Under the pieces are notes generated by a model. It saw nothing but the letters and a program-made list of their open reading frames with translations, made no database searches and was not told where the DNA came from. The position numbers and the translations under genes are program-made. DNA of 59,857 bases from Pseudomonas migulae NBRC 103157 (lineage in GTDB: Bacteria; Pseudomonadota; Gammaproteobacteria; Pseudomonadales; Pseudomonadaceae): assembly GCF_002091715.1 (NCBI RefSeq), contig NZ_BDAG01000043.1, forward strand, positions 1 to 59,857, written 5' to 3'. Below, piece by piece: positions 24,487 to 33,736 of this stretch (positions are counted from its first letter, which is position 1; every line of letters starts with the position of its first letter).

Positions 24487-24701
24487 CCTCAATACACTCA
24501 CGATGAATGGCAACGGGTCTGTTGATCATGACGTGCAATGATGGATTGGATGTCATGATCCCAGGCCTGTGGAGAGGTTCTGCTCATGAACATTTCTAAC
24601 ATGGCATCTGGTTTAACATAATATACATTACACGTAACAAGATGTTTCGCAGCTGGCCCCGTTGCACGCAGATCTGGCGCTGCTGATTTCCCCTTCAACC
24701 C

Positions 24702-25214
24702 TCATTCTCTTGTCAGCTGCTCAATCAACGCCGAATGCTCGGGAAACTCCACACAGAGCTTTTGTCTGTCGCCCATCCGCATATCCGCGAAATCAAACCC
24801 TGGCGATACTGCCTCACTGATCAAACCGAATCCTGCTGGACCACTCAACAGCTGCGAAGCTTTCCAGATGCCGCCCGGTACATGCAGCTGCAATAATTCT
24901 CCAGCGATGACGTTGCTGCCCATCACGACAGTTCTCAATTCGCCGTCCGGAAAAATCAGGCTGTACCGAATGGCATCGCCCAGATGGTAGTAATGCACGA
25001 TATCGGACTGGTTAAAGTGAAATTGGCCGATCGGAGAATCTGTGGTCAACAGGTAATAAATGGAGGTCATCAAATAACGTGGACCACGAACCGTCTCTAT
25101 CTGAGGCTGCTGATCAGCCTGAAAAGTTCGCCGGTAGTAGCCACCCTCGACGTGCGGTTCCAGGTTCAGAGCCGTCACGATTGCTTCACTGTTTAGCCGC
25201 ACTTGTTGCTCCAT
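24702..25214 (-). CDS. Cupin-superfamily protein, DUF985
   Basis: A 170-residue protein with the DUF985 pattern LNLEPHVEGGYYRRTFQ, TSIYYLLTTDSPIGQFHFN, SDIVHYYHLGDAIRYSLIFP and GPAGFGLISEAVSPGFDFAD. Members are small beta-barrel proteins, possibly sugar or metal binding; no reaction is established. ATG 25214 is preferred on N-terminal fit; a TTG five codons upstream is possible. No operon partner is evident. Confidence 0.85.
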   Translation of the reverse strand: MEQQVRLNSEAIVTALNLEPHVEGGYYRRTFQADQQPQIETVRGPRYLMTSIYYLLTTDSPIGQFHFNQSDIVHYYHLGDAIRYSLIFPDGELRTVVMGSNVIAGELLQLHVPGGIWKASQLLSGPAGFGLISEAVSPGFDFADMRMGDRQKLCVEFPEHSALIEQLTRE

Positions 25215-25270
25215 ATACCATGATGGCAAATAGCTATACTAAATAGCCCTTTAGTTAAGTTATTCAATCA

Positions 25271-25777
25271 TCACGCCGCACTTGTGTTCACCACCTTTGC
25301 GGTGCGAATGAACAATGCGCGCACTTTTTCCCAAAAATTTCCGCCCAGTACAAAAAAACTACCGATCAGCATCAGGTCGCCCAACAATTGCAATTGCCAG
25401 ATATTCGGCCTGAGCCCAGGCCAGATACTGTCTACATAGGGCTCCAGAAACCCCGAAATCAGCGGCAGACAAAACATCAACACGCCGATCCGATGACGCC
25501 ACGGCCCAACTTCGGTGTCGACTGTCGGTGCCAGTGAAGACACGTAGCCAAATACACTGCTTTTAAGCTGCTGAAACCCCGCCTTGCCCATGATCGCGAT
25601 GACGATAATCAACAGCACCTTGTTACTGATAAAGAGGACGCCCGTCAGCGCTGCGATCCTGGAACCCGAGATGCCCGCTGCTGCCACGATGGGCACCATC
25701 AGCCATGAGCCGAGCATCAGGCAAATGATCGCGATACCCAGTTTGAAGCGCCATCCAGCGGTATGGGGTGCATTCAT
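25271..25777 (-). CDS. Small integral membrane protein with transporter-suffix domain
   Basis: A 168-residue protein with about four hydrophobic helices: LGIAIICLMLGSWLMVPIVA, ALTGVLFISNKVLLIIVIAI, RIGVLMFCLPLISGFLEPYV, LGDLMLIGSFFVLGGNFWEK. This matches the short transporter-suffix-domain proteins of Pseudomonas, function unknown. ATG 25777 lies nine bases after AAGGA; an ATG three codons upstream (25786) touches that site. Longer upstream frame to 25993 overlaps the divergent efflux gene and is not used. Divergent from the efflux operon. Confidence 0.75.
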   Translation of the reverse strand: MNAPHTAGWRFKLGIAIICLMLGSWLMVPIVAAAGISGSRIAALTGVLFISNKVLLIIVIAIMGKAGFQQLKSSVFGYVSSLAPTVDTEVGPWRHRIGVLMFCLPLISGFLEPYVDSIWPGLRPNIWQLQLLGDLMLIGSFFVLGGNFWEKVRALFIRTAKVVNTSAA

Positions 25778-25893
25778 GGTTGTCATTCCTTTGTGACGGG
25801 TCGTATTAAATGTGAGGACGCTTGAAAGCTTAGCAGTCAGTTCATCAATCGGGCGTCTATGCTCCTGTGATCTTCCTGGACAGGAAAAAACGC

Positions 25894-27420
25894 ATGCATC
25901 TGACGCGATCAAGCCAACTGCTCCTGCTGGGTGTGCTCGGCTTGAGTGGGTGCGTGCGCCTGGGGCCGGATTTTCAGTCTCCGAAGCCAGCATGGATTGA
26001 CCGCTGGAGCTCCCCTGCCCTCGAGCAATCCAGCCAGCGCAGCCTGAATCCTGATTTGCGTCAGTGGTGGCAGGTCTTCGGTGACCCGGTGCTCGATCGT
26101 CTGATCGCCGAGGCGGACGCCCACAATTCGGATCTGAAGATCGCCGGCCTGCGGGTGATGGAAGCCCGAGCCCAATTGGGCATCGCTCAAAGCGGACGCT
26201 ACCCGCAACTGCAGCAAGCCAGCGCCGACAGTCTGTATTTCAACCGCAGGCAATCCGGCGGAAACAATCCGCAGGACAGCCATTTCTGGCAACACAGCGT
26301 CGGTTTCGACATTGGCTGGGAGCTGGATTTCTGGGGGCGCTTCAGCCGAGCCATCGAGTCCGCCGATGCCGGTTACTTCGCCGCGCAGGCCAACTATGAG
26401 GACGTGCTCGTTCTGCTGCGGGCGCAAGTGGCGGACACCTACTTTTCATTGCGCACCACCGAAGCGCGTTTGCGTGTTGCGAGGGAAAACGCCAAACAGC
26501 AAAAGCGTAATTTCGAGATCACCGAAAAGCTGTTCAACAGCGGCCAGCAAGCCGAGCTCGACCTGCAACAAGCCAAGACTCAATACCTGGGCACCCTGAG
26601 CACCATTCCCAACTTCGAAGACCAGGTTCTGCGTACCCGTAATGCGCTGGCCGTGTTGATCGGCCAGCCACCCGGCTTGCTGCCGCAATTGCTCGAGAAT
26701 CAAGGATTGATCCCGCTGGTGGACCGTGCGGTGCTGCAGGATGTGCCCGCCAATCTACTGCTACGTCGGCCTGATGTGCGCGCGGCCGAACTCAATGTCG
26801 CCGCCCAATCGGCTCTGATCGGGGTGGCCGAAACCGATTTCTACCCGTCGTTGACCTTACTCGGCAGCATCGTCTGGTCAGCCGATACGCTGAACGGAAC
26901 CTCCAGAAGCCTGGACTTCATCGGCGGGCCCAGTCTGCGCTGGAATCTGTTCGACCATGGCCAGATCAGCAACAACGTGCGTGTGCAGGATGCGCGATTG
27001 CAGCAGTTGATCGAAGCCTACCGCGACAAGGTTCGCCAGGCCGCGCGCGAGGCCGATGATGCTGCCAGCGGGTTGATCAAATCCCTGGAGCGAGAACGCA
27101 TCCTGAGTCAGGCCGAAATCGCTGCCAAACGCTCGCTCGTGCTGGCCAGCGCGCAATATCGCGAAGGTTATTCGGACTTCCAGCGGGTGCTGGATGCGCA
27201 ACGCGCTTTGCTGGAGCAACAGGACAATTACCTGGTCAGCCGCAGCAATGCCGTGAGCAATGTGATTGCCCTGTACAAAGCCTTGGGCGGTGGCTGGTAC
27301 AGCACGCTGCCGAAAATCGATGCGGCGACCCGCCGGCAAATGGAGCAACGCACGGACTGGGGCGATCTGCTGGATGAGCCTTCAGCTGTGGAAGCCAAAA
27401 AGGTAAAAGACCATGAGTGA
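25894..27420 (+). CDS. Outer membrane efflux factor, NodT/OprM-type lipoprotein
   Basis: A 508-residue TolC-like channel subunit. The lipobox GLSGC places the acylated cysteine at residue 20. Two OEP repeats follow, with GWELDFWGRFSRAIESADAG, the conserved LLRRPDVRAAELNVAAQSAL string, and YREGYSDFQRVLDAQRALLE near the end, closing with YKALGGGW. It forms the outer membrane exit duct of a tripartite pump. ATG 25894 is eight bases after AGGA; a GTG at 25867 is in frame but poorer. Its stop overlaps the HlyD start by eight bases, so the three genes are one operon. Confidence 0.92.
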   Translation: MHLTRSSQLLLLGVLGLSGCVRLGPDFQSPKPAWIDRWSSPALEQSSQRSLNPDLRQWWQVFGDPVLDRLIAEADAHNSDLKIAGLRVMEARAQLGIAQSGRYPQLQQASADSLYFNRRQSGGNNPQDSHFWQHSVGFDIGWELDFWGRFSRAIESADAGYFAAQANYEDVLVLLRAQVADTYFSLRTTEARLRVARENAKQQKRNFEITEKLFNSGQQAELDLQQAKTQYLGTLSTIPNFEDQVLRTRNALAVLIGQPPGLLPQLLENQGLIPLVDRAVLQDVPANLLLRRPDVRAAELNVAAQSALIGVAETDFYPSLTLLGSIVWSADTLNGTSRSLDFIGGPSLRWNLFDHGQISNNVRVQDARLQQLIEAYRDKVRQAAREADDAASGLIKSLERERILSQAEIAAKRSLVLASAQYREGYSDFQRVLDAQRALLEQQDNYLVSRSNAVSNVIALYKALGGGWYSTLPKIDAATRRQMEQRTDWGDLLDEPSAVEAKKVKDHE

Positions 27421-28549
27421 AGCCGCCCCGCCCTCCCCCAAAGAGCACGAATCGCCAGCCAAGCCGTCCGCTGATCCGGCGAAAAAAGGCATCAAATGGG
27501 TGTTGCTGGTCATCGTCCTGAGCCTGGCATGGTACCTGTCGGCGGACCGGTTCACGCCTTACACCCAACAGGCTCGAGTGGGCGCCTTTGTCATTCCGGT
27601 GGCGGCGGAAGTGGCCGGTCGGGTCATTCATGTCAACGTGCGTAACAACCAGGACGTCAAGGCCGGAGACGTCCTGTTCGAGGTGGATCCCCAGCCGTAT
27701 CAAATCGCCGTCGACCGTGCACGCGCGGACCTCGAATCGACACGCCGACAAATCGGCGCCAGCACCGCCGGCATTGCCTCGGCACAAGCCAATTTGCGCG
27801 CCGCCCAGGCTAACGAAGTCAAGGCGCGCCAGGACAATCAGCGTCTTGAAGGGTTGTACCGTGATGACCCCGGAACCATTTCCGTACGCCTGCTCGAAGT
27901 GTCGCGTGCCAACCATGAACAAGCCGTCAGCCAGGTCGCCGCCGCCCGGGCCGAAGTCCAGCGTGCCCGTGAACAGGAAGGTGGCAGCGAGGAAGATAAC
28001 GCTCTGCTGCGCAGTGCCGCGACGGCGTTGTCGAAAGCCCAACTGGACCTGGCCAATACGCAGATTCGCGCGCGTTCGTCAGGCTTGATCACCGACCTGC
28101 GCACCGACGCCGGACAGTTCGCCGCCGTCGGCAGTCCGGTCATGACCCTGATCGCCATCCACGATGTATGGATCAGTGCCGACATGACCGAGAACAATCT
28201 CGGTCTGGTCAGGCTCGAAACGCCGGTGTCGATCATTCTGGATGCGCTGCCGGGCGAAGTGTTCGACGGCCGCGTGCGCAGCGTCGGCTACGGCGTCAGT
28301 GTCGGTCAGACACCGGCACCCGGTACGTTGCCCAGCGTGCAGAACAGCCGCGACTGGTTGCGCCCGGCCCAGCGTTTTCCAGTGATCATCGAGTTTTCCC
28401 AGGATTCCAAAGCGCGGCTACGCGACACTCGTGCGTTGCGTGCCGGCGGCCAGGCTGAAGTCATGGCCTTCCCTACTCAGGGCAATCCGTTGAACCCGCT
28501 CGGCCGTCTGTTTTTTGGCCTGATGAGCTGGCTGTCCTATGCCTACTAA
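27413..28549 (+). CDS. HlyD/EmrA-type membrane fusion protein
   Basis: A 378-residue periplasmic adaptor: polar N-terminus, one membrane helix (IKWVLLVIVLSLAWYLSADR), a biotinyl-lipoyl-like half (EVAGRVIHVNVRNNQDVKAG), a long coiled hairpin (about 95-190), the second half-lipoyl and a beta barrel (IHDVWISADMTENNLGLVRL). It links an inner membrane transporter to the outer channel. With the DUF2955 partner it resembles the AaeA/AaeB arrangement for aromatic acid export; the substrate is inference. Overlaps both neighbours. Confidence 0.92.
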   Translation: MSEAAPPSPKEHESPAKPSADPAKKGIKWVLLVIVLSLAWYLSADRFTPYTQQARVGAFVIPVAAEVAGRVIHVNVRNNQDVKAGDVLFEVDPQPYQIAVDRARADLESTRRQIGASTAGIASAQANLRAAQANEVKARQDNQRLEGLYRDDPGTISVRLLEVSRANHEQAVSQVAAARAEVQRAREQEGGSEEDNALLRSAATALSKAQLDLANTQIRARSSGLITDLRTDAGQFAAVGSPVMTLIAIHDVWISADMTENNLGLVRLETPVSIILDALPGEVFDGRVRSVGYGVSVGQTPAPGTLPSVQNSRDWLRPAQRFPVIIEFSQDSKARLRDTRALRAGGQAEVMAFPTQGNPLNPLGRLFFGLMSWLSYAY

Positions 28550-29564
28550 ACGCACGCCCCGGGTTCAACGCGCACTGCGTCTGGCCACGGGCACTGCGTT
28601 GTGTCTCGCAGCGAGCTTCGGTTTGGGCCTGCCGATTCCCTTTATCGCGCCGGTGCTTGCGTTGTTGCTCCTCGCCACCGTCAATCGCCCATTGCCCTTC
28701 AAGGCCGCAATTGTTCTGGCCATCGTTGCGATGTTGACCACCGGCCTCGGCCTGTTGTTGATTCCGATCCTGCGTTATTACCCGGTCAGTGGCGTACTGC
28801 TGATCGGCGTCAGTCTGTTCCTGGTTTTTCGTTTTGGATTGCGCGGCGGCAACAACCTGATCGTCACCTTCCTGGTGATCGGCCTGACCATGATCTCCTC
28901 GGCCGGTGTCGCCGAGTTCGACCTCGCGGCGATGGTTATTGGTGCCCTGGTCAAAGGATTGCTCCTCGCCGTTATGATGGTGACGGTGAGTCACTGGCTG
29001 TTTCCCGACCCGCCCAACGCGCCATCGCCACCCGCTGCCCCGCTGTTACCGGCGGAAGAAGTCAACCGGGTTGCGGTGCGTGCAACCCTGATCGTGCTGC
29101 CGGCGTTTTTGCTGGCACTGATCGATCCGGCAAGCTACCTGCCGATCATTCTGAAGGCGGTGGGCCTGGGTCAGCAGAGTTCCACCACGGCCCGCAATGC
29201 CGGTCGCGAACTGGTCGGTTCGACCCTGCTGGCCGGTGTGCTGGCGGTGCTGTTATGGAGTGCGCTCAGCCTGTTCGTACACCTATGGATGTTTTTTCTG
29301 TGGATGCTGCTGTTCGGTCTGATCCTGGCGCGCAAATTGTACGCCCTGAGCCCGACCCGCTTGAGCCCAGGGTTCTGGCTCAACAGCCTGATCACCATGA
29401 TCATCCTGCTCGGTCAGTCGGTACAGGACAGCCTTGCGGGCAAGGACGTCTACACGGCATTTGCCGTGCGCATGGGTCTGTTCATCCTGGTGACGCTGTA
29501 TGCCTGCCTGATGGTTTATCTGCTGGACCAGCGACCGCCAAGACGCATTCAGGGATTAACCTGA
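28539..29564 (+). CDS. DUF2955 inner-membrane efflux protein (FUSC/AaeB-like)
   Basis: A 341-residue polytopic protein of about ten helices: LGLPIPFIAPVLALLLLATV, VSGVLLIGVSLFLVFRFGLR, LFVHLWMFFLWMLLFGLILA. It carries the DUF2955 layout and always travels with HlyD adaptors. It overlaps the HlyD stop by 11 bases. It is taken to be the energised inner membrane component of the pump. The 3' end overlaps the opposite-strand glycine-zipper gene by 16 bases. Confidence 0.87.
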   Translation: MPTKRTPRVQRALRLATGTALCLAASFGLGLPIPFIAPVLALLLLATVNRPLPFKAAIVLAIVAMLTTGLGLLLIPILRYYPVSGVLLIGVSLFLVFRFGLRGGNNLIVTFLVIGLTMISSAGVAEFDLAAMVIGALVKGLLLAVMMVTVSHWLFPDPPNAPSPPAAPLLPAEEVNRVAVRATLIVLPAFLLALIDPASYLPIILKAVGLGQQSSTTARNAGRELVGSTLLAGVLAVLLWSALSLFVHLWMFFLWMLLFGLILARKLYALSPTRLSPGFWLNSLITMIILLGQSVQDSLAGKDVYTAFAVRMGLFILVTLYACLMVYLLDQRPPRRIQGLT

Positions 29565-30001
29565 TACCCCTTTCCTTGCAGGCAACTGGTATAGGCCGTC
29601 GAAGTGGTGGAAGCGGCGGTTTTCTCTTGCGCCCGGCGCTCCTGGCGTTGACGCGACGCACCCACTACCGCACCGGCGGCGGCCGTCTCTTTGGCCCGGT
29701 TCTGCCGATAATCCTGCTTCACATCGTCATCCACACGGTCATAAAACTCATCGTGTTGACGCCCGCGAACCTGAGCTCCAGCCGCCCCGGCAGCGGCACC
29801 GACTGCCGCTCCTTTCAGGCGGCCACCGGATGCTGGCGGCGTGGTTGAAGTCTGACTGGCGGCGATGTTGTGGCAGGCGTCGATGTCCAGTTGGGTTTGT
29901 TGCGAAGTCTGGCCCTTCATCGGGACCACCGTTTCGGCCCATGCCTGTGTGGCGGCAATCGACAGCGCGGCGCACAGACCAAGGGAAGACAAGCTGTTCA
30001 T
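29549..30001 (-). CDS. Exported glycine-zipper protein
   Basis: A 150-residue precursor. The signal peptide MNSLSSLGLCAALSIAATQA ends near AWAE. A glycine zipper follows (GRLKGAAVGAAAGAAGAQVR G, then AAAGAVVGAS), and the C-terminal tail is rich in Arg, Gln and Ala ending in a CLQGKGYQV motif; a first cysteine lies in IDACHNIA, so a disulfide is possible. ATG 30001 follows GGAGGTCATC; the frame's upstream ATG lacks a ribosome site. Such proteins sit in the envelope; function unknown. Tail-to-tail overlap with the efflux gene. Confidence 0.8.
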   Translation of the reverse strand: MNSLSSLGLCAALSIAATQAWAETVVPMKGQTSQQTQLDIDACHNIAASQTSTTPPASGGRLKGAAVGAAAGAAGAQVRGRQHDEFYDRVDDDVKQDYRQNRAKETAAAGAVVGASRQRQERRAQEKTAASTTSTAYTSCLQGKGYQVNP

Positions 30002-30065
30002 GATGACCTCCGAGGATTCCTCAGCCATCAAGAGTTTAGATCAGTCCCGCTCGCCCTCCTCCGAC

Positions 30066-30977
30066 TTATGACTGACGGCCTGCACGCTTCAGCGTTTCAC
30101 TCGGCAACTCTTTGAACAGTGCTCGATAGCTGCTGGAAAACCGCCCCAAATGCCAGAAAGACCACTGCATCGCGACTTCGGCCACAGTGGTTTCCATCGG
30201 CGAGCGGCTGAGCAGTTCGCGGTGGGCGCTGTTGAGGCGGCGCAGGCGCAGCCAATGGGTCGGCGTCATGCCGGTGTACGCCTTGAACGCGTGCTGCAAC
30301 TGACGCAGTGAAACCCCGGCGACCTGGGACAGTTCCAGCAAATTCAAGGTTTCTTCCGGGGAATCCGCCGCCCATTCGCCGATGCGTTTCATCACCGCCC
30401 GCTCTTCAGTGCGACGCTGCAAACCTCCGCGGTCCAGGCAAACACAAGCGTTGTCGAGGATGTACAGACAGTCTTCCAGTAACTGCTGGGTCAAGGCTTC
30501 TTTACTCGGCGGATCGAGGGTCTGCGCCAACCGGGTCAAGGTCCCGCTCAGCCAGCGACTGAACAGCGCGTTCTGCTCCGAATTCAGCGGCGCCATGAAC
30601 AGCCCTTCGAGCCTGGCGACATTCAGCCCGTGGCGCTGAACGAATTCAGACCCGAACACCACGGCAATTTCCTGGTAGTTCTCCGGCGTGATCCAGATGT
30701 TGCGGCTTTCTTCATTCAACACATACAGCGCGTTGTCGCTGCGATCGAAACAGAACGCCAGCGAACCCTCGGGCGCGCTGAAATTCTGCTCGACCCGGGT
30801 ATTCATGTGTTCCTCGTAAATCTCTACGCCTTGCAGGTCGAGGTAACGCACCCGCCCGGCGAAATGCCCCGGCGACATTTGCTGGTAATGCTGGACCCAA
30901 CCGGGTGTGGCGCGGATTTGCTCAGCGACATCGGCGGTGTTGAACGCTTGGACCTGTAATGGATTGCACGTTGTCAT
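30066..30977 (-). CDS. AraC-family regulator (EutR-like)
   Basis: A 303-residue regulator. An N-terminal sensor domain (about 1-190) is followed by two helix-turn-helix motifs: LLELSQVAGVSLRQLQHAFK, AYTGMTPTHWLRLRRLNSAH and VAEVAMQWSFWHLGRFSSSY. The last string is the signature of the EutR/OruR subgroup. It diverges from the gamma-glutamylpolyamine synthetase-like gene across 161 bases and probably senses an amine or amine catabolite for that cluster (inference). Confidence 0.88.
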   Translation of the reverse strand: MTTCNPLQVQAFNTADVAEQIRATPGWVQHYQQMSPGHFAGRVRYLDLQGVEIYEEHMNTRVEQNFSAPEGSLAFCFDRSDNALYVLNEESRNIWITPENYQEIAVVFGSEFVQRHGLNVARLEGLFMAPLNSEQNALFSRWLSGTLTRLAQTLDPPSKEALTQQLLEDCLYILDNACVCLDRGGLQRRTEERAVMKRIGEWAADSPEETLNLLELSQVAGVSLRQLQHAFKAYTGMTPTHWLRLRRLNSAHRELLSRSPMETTVAEVAMQWSFWHLGRFSSSYRALFKELPSETLKRAGRQS

Positions 30978-31138
30978 GGGTGACCTTACGCACTCGTTTG
31001 GTGCGTTTTGGCGCTGCTGAAAGTGGATAGATGGAACTTCAAGGCTCGCCCAAGATAGTCGTCAACGCGTCCCAGGGGAAGTGTGTGGCGGATGAAACCA
31101 CCCTCCCCGGCGTTAATGAAACCAATAACGAGGTCTTT

Positions 31139-32497
31139 ATGAATGCCCCTTTCGATCAGCTGTTCACGTGGCTGAAAGATCACAAGATTACCGAAGTCGA
31201 GTGTGTCGTCAGCGACCTGACCGGCATTGCACGCGGCAAGATTGCACCCACCAACAAGTTCCTGCATGAGCGAGGCATGCGCCTGCCGGAAAGTGTGCTT
31301 TTGCAAACGGTAACCGGGGACTTTGTCGACGACGACATCTACTACGACCTGCTCGACCCGGCCGACATCGACATGGTGTGCAAGCCGGTTTCTGACGCGG
31401 TCTACGTGATCCCGTGGGCCATCGAGCCTACCGCGATCGTGATCCACGACACCTTCGACAAATTCGGTAACCCGATCGAGCTGTCGCCGCGCAACGTGCT
31501 GAAAAAAGTCCTGCAGCTGTACACCGATAAAGGCTGGAAGCCGATTGTCGCGCCGGAAATGGAGTTCTACCTGACCCAGCGTTGCGAAGACCCGGACTTG
31601 CCGCTCAAGGCGCCGATGGGCCGTTCGGGCCGGGCGGAAAGTGGTCGTCAGTCGTTTTCCATCGACGCCGCCAACGAATTCGACCCGCTGTTTGAAGACG
31701 TCTATGACTGGTGCGAGTTGCAGGGCCTGGACCTCGACACGCTGATCCACGAAGACGGCCCGGCGCAGATGGAAATCAACTTCCGCCACGGCGACGCGCT
31801 GGACCTGGCCGACCAGATCACCGTGTTCAAACGCACCATGCGCGAGGCCGCGCTCAAGCACAACGTCGCGGCGACGTTCATGGCCAAGCCCATTGGCGAC
31901 GAGCCGGGCAGCGCCATGCACATCCACCAGAGTGTGGTGGACATCGCCACCGGCAAGCCGATCTTCGCCAATGCCGACGGGCAAATGAGCGAGCTGTTCC
32001 TGCACTACATTGGCGGCCTGCAGAAATACATCCCCAAAGTGCTGCCGATGTTCGCGCCCAACGTGAACTCGTTCCGCCGCTTCCTGCCCGACACCTCCGC
32101 ACCGGTGAACGTCGAGTGGGGCGAGGAAAACCGCACCGTGGGCCTGCGTGTGCCCACCTCCAGCCCTGAAGCGATGCGTGTGGAAAACCGTTTGCCGGGC
32201 GCGGATGCCAACCCGTATCTGGCCATCGCTGCCAGCCTGTTGTGTGGCTACCTCGGCATGGTCGAGCGCATCGAACCGAGCGCTGCGGTGCAGGGCCGGG
32301 CCTATGAGCGACGCAACCTGCGTTTGCCGATCACCATCGAAGATGCGCTGACGCAGATGGAAGAGTGCGAAACCATCGGCCGTTATCTGGGCGACAAGTT
32401 TGTCCGCGGTTATGTCGCGGTCAAGCGAGCGGAGCACGAGAACTTCAAGCGGGTGATCAGTTCCTGGGAGCGGGAGTTTTTGTTGCTGAGTGTCTAA
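31139..32497 (+). CDS. Glutamine synthetase family protein, gamma-glutamylpolyamine synthetase-like
   Basis: A 452-residue enzyme of the GS fold: DQLFTWLKDHKITEVECVVS, PEMEFYL, GPAQMEINFRHGDALDLADQ, the ATP-binding MAKPIGDEPGSAMHIHQSVV, NVNSFRRFLPDTSAPVNVEW, and AMRVENRLPGADANPYLAIA. This is the PuuA/PauA/SpuI type that ligates glutamate to putrescine, spermidine or similar amines with ATP. ATG 31139 follows GAGGTCTTT; the frame runs 36 codons upstream without a ribosome site. Downstream are a polyamine-binding protein and an FAD oxidase, which together outline a gamma-glutamylation route. The amine is not determined. Confidence 0.9.
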   Translation: MNAPFDQLFTWLKDHKITEVECVVSDLTGIARGKIAPTNKFLHERGMRLPESVLLQTVTGDFVDDDIYYDLLDPADIDMVCKPVSDAVYVIPWAIEPTAIVIHDTFDKFGNPIELSPRNVLKKVLQLYTDKGWKPIVAPEMEFYLTQRCEDPDLPLKAPMGRSGRAESGRQSFSIDAANEFDPLFEDVYDWCELQGLDLDTLIHEDGPAQMEINFRHGDALDLADQITVFKRTMREAALKHNVAATFMAKPIGDEPGSAMHIHQSVVDIATGKPIFANADGQMSELFLHYIGGLQKYIPKVLPMFAPNVNSFRRFLPDTSAPVNVEWGEENRTVGLRVPTSSPEAMRVENRLPGADANPYLAIAASLLCGYLGMVERIEPSAAVQGRAYERRNLRLPITIEDALTQMEECETIGRYLGDKFVRGYVAVKRAEHENFKRVISSWEREFLLLSV

Positions 32498-32529
32498 CAA
32501 CTCGCAGCCACATTTGATCGCGCTCCCCC

Positions 32530-32618
32530 TGTAGGAGCCGGCTTGCTGGCGATAGCGGTGTGTCAGTTGTCATTAAAATTGATGACACGCCGCCATCGCC
32601 AGCAAGCCGGCTCCTACA
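32530..32618. repeat. REPIN (paired REP hairpin), copy 1
   Basis: TGTAGGAGCCGGCTTGCTGG CGA at 32530-32552 is matched by its inverse complement at 32596-32618, with a partly self-complementary middle. This is the paired REP architecture common in fluorescent Pseudomonas. It lies between the synthetase and binding-protein genes and may attenuate or stabilise the mRNA. Confidence 0.9.
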
Positions 32619-32647
32619 GAAATCCGACAATTCCAAAAGGAGTCCAT

Positions 32648-33736
32648 ATGCGTCTATTGAAATCCGTGGTTCCGGTCGCGCTGGCCATGCTGTTCAGCGC
32701 CGTTGCACAGGCCCAGCCAACCGTCAGCGTCTACAACTGGACCGATTACATCGGCGAAACCACCCTCGCCGACTTCCAGGCGAAAACCGGGATCAAGGTG
32801 ATCTACGACGTCTTCGATTCCAACGAAACCCTTGAGGGCAAACTGCTCGCTGGTCGTACCGGGTATGACGTGGTGGTGCCTTCCAACCATTTCCTCGCTC
32901 GCCAGGTGAAGGCCGGTGCGTTCCTCAAGCTCGATCGCGCGCAGTTGCCGAACGTCAAGAACCTCGACCCGAAATTGCTGGCGCTGCTGGAGAAGAACGA
33001 CCCGGGCAACGAACACTCCGTGCCTTATCTGTGGGGCACCAACGGCATCGGTTACAACGTCGATAAGGTCAAACAGGTGCTGGGCATTGATCACATCGAT
33101 TCCTGGGCCGTGCTGTTCGAGCCGGAAAACATCAAGAAGCTCAGTCAGTGCGGCGTGTCGATGATGGACTCGGCGGACGAAGTGTTCCCCGCCATCCTCA
33201 ATTACATGGGCATGGACCCACGCAGCGAGAACCCGGAAGACTTCAAGAAAGCCGAAGCCAAGCTGTTGAGCATCCGTCCTTACATCACCTACTTCCACTC
33301 CTCCAAGTACGTGTCTGACCTGGCCAATGGCGACATTTGCGTGGCCTTCGGTTATTCGGGTGACGTGTTCCAGGCCGCCAACCGCGCCAAGGAAGCGAAG
33401 AACGGTGTGAACATCGCTTACGCGATCCCCAAGGAGGGCAGCAATTTGTGGTTCGACTTGCTGGCGATTCCCGCCGATGCCAGCAACCCGAAAGAAGCTC
33501 ACGCCTTCATCAACTATCTGCTGGACCCGCAAGTCATCGCCAAGGTCAGCGCCTCGGTCGGTTACGCCAACCCGAACCCCGCCGCCAAGCAATACATGGA
33601 CGCTGAACTGGTCAACAATCCGGAGGTTTACCCGCCGCAGGCGGTGCTCGACAAACTCTACATCTCGACCACCCCGCCCCAGGCGATCATGCGTCTGATG
33701 ACCCGTTCGTGGAGCAAAGTGAAGTCCAACAAATGA
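32648..33736 (+). CDS. Polyamine ABC transporter substrate-binding protein (PotF/SpuD-like)
   Basis: A 362-residue precursor with signal peptide MRLLKSVVPVALAMLFSAVA QAQ. PotF features: VYNWTDYIGETTLADFQAKT, YDVVVPSNHFLARQVKAGAF, PYLWGTNGIGYNVDKV, and SDLANGDICVAFGYSGDVFQ with the amine-binding aspartate. It binds putrescine or spermidine in the periplasm. No permease or ATPase gene is adjacent, so it must use a transporter encoded elsewhere or be a spare binding protein. AGGAGT precedes ATG 32648. Its stop overlaps the next gene's start (ATGA). Confidence 0.9.
   Translation: MRLLKSVVPVALAMLFSAVAQAQPTVSVYNWTDYIGETTLADFQAKTGIKVIYDVFDSNETLEGKLLAGRTGYDVVVPSNHFLARQVKAGAFLKLDRAQLPNVKNLDPKLLALLEKNDPGNEHSVPYLWGTNGIGYNVDKVKQVLGIDHIDSWAVLFEPENIKKLSQCGVSMMDSADEVFPAILNYMGMDPRSENPEDFKKAEAKLLSIRPYITYFHSSKYVSDLANGDICVAFGYSGDVFQAANRAKEAKNGVNIAYAIPKEGSNLWFDLLAIPADASNPKEAHAFINYLLDPQVIAKVSASVGYANPNPAAKQYMDAELVNNPEVYPPQAVLDKLYISTTPPQAIMRLMTRSWSKVKSNK

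Noticed and set aside
30986..32500. Leftward open frame of 504 codons
   Set aside because: Lies opposite the well-supported glutamine-synthetase-family gene and has no recognisable family.
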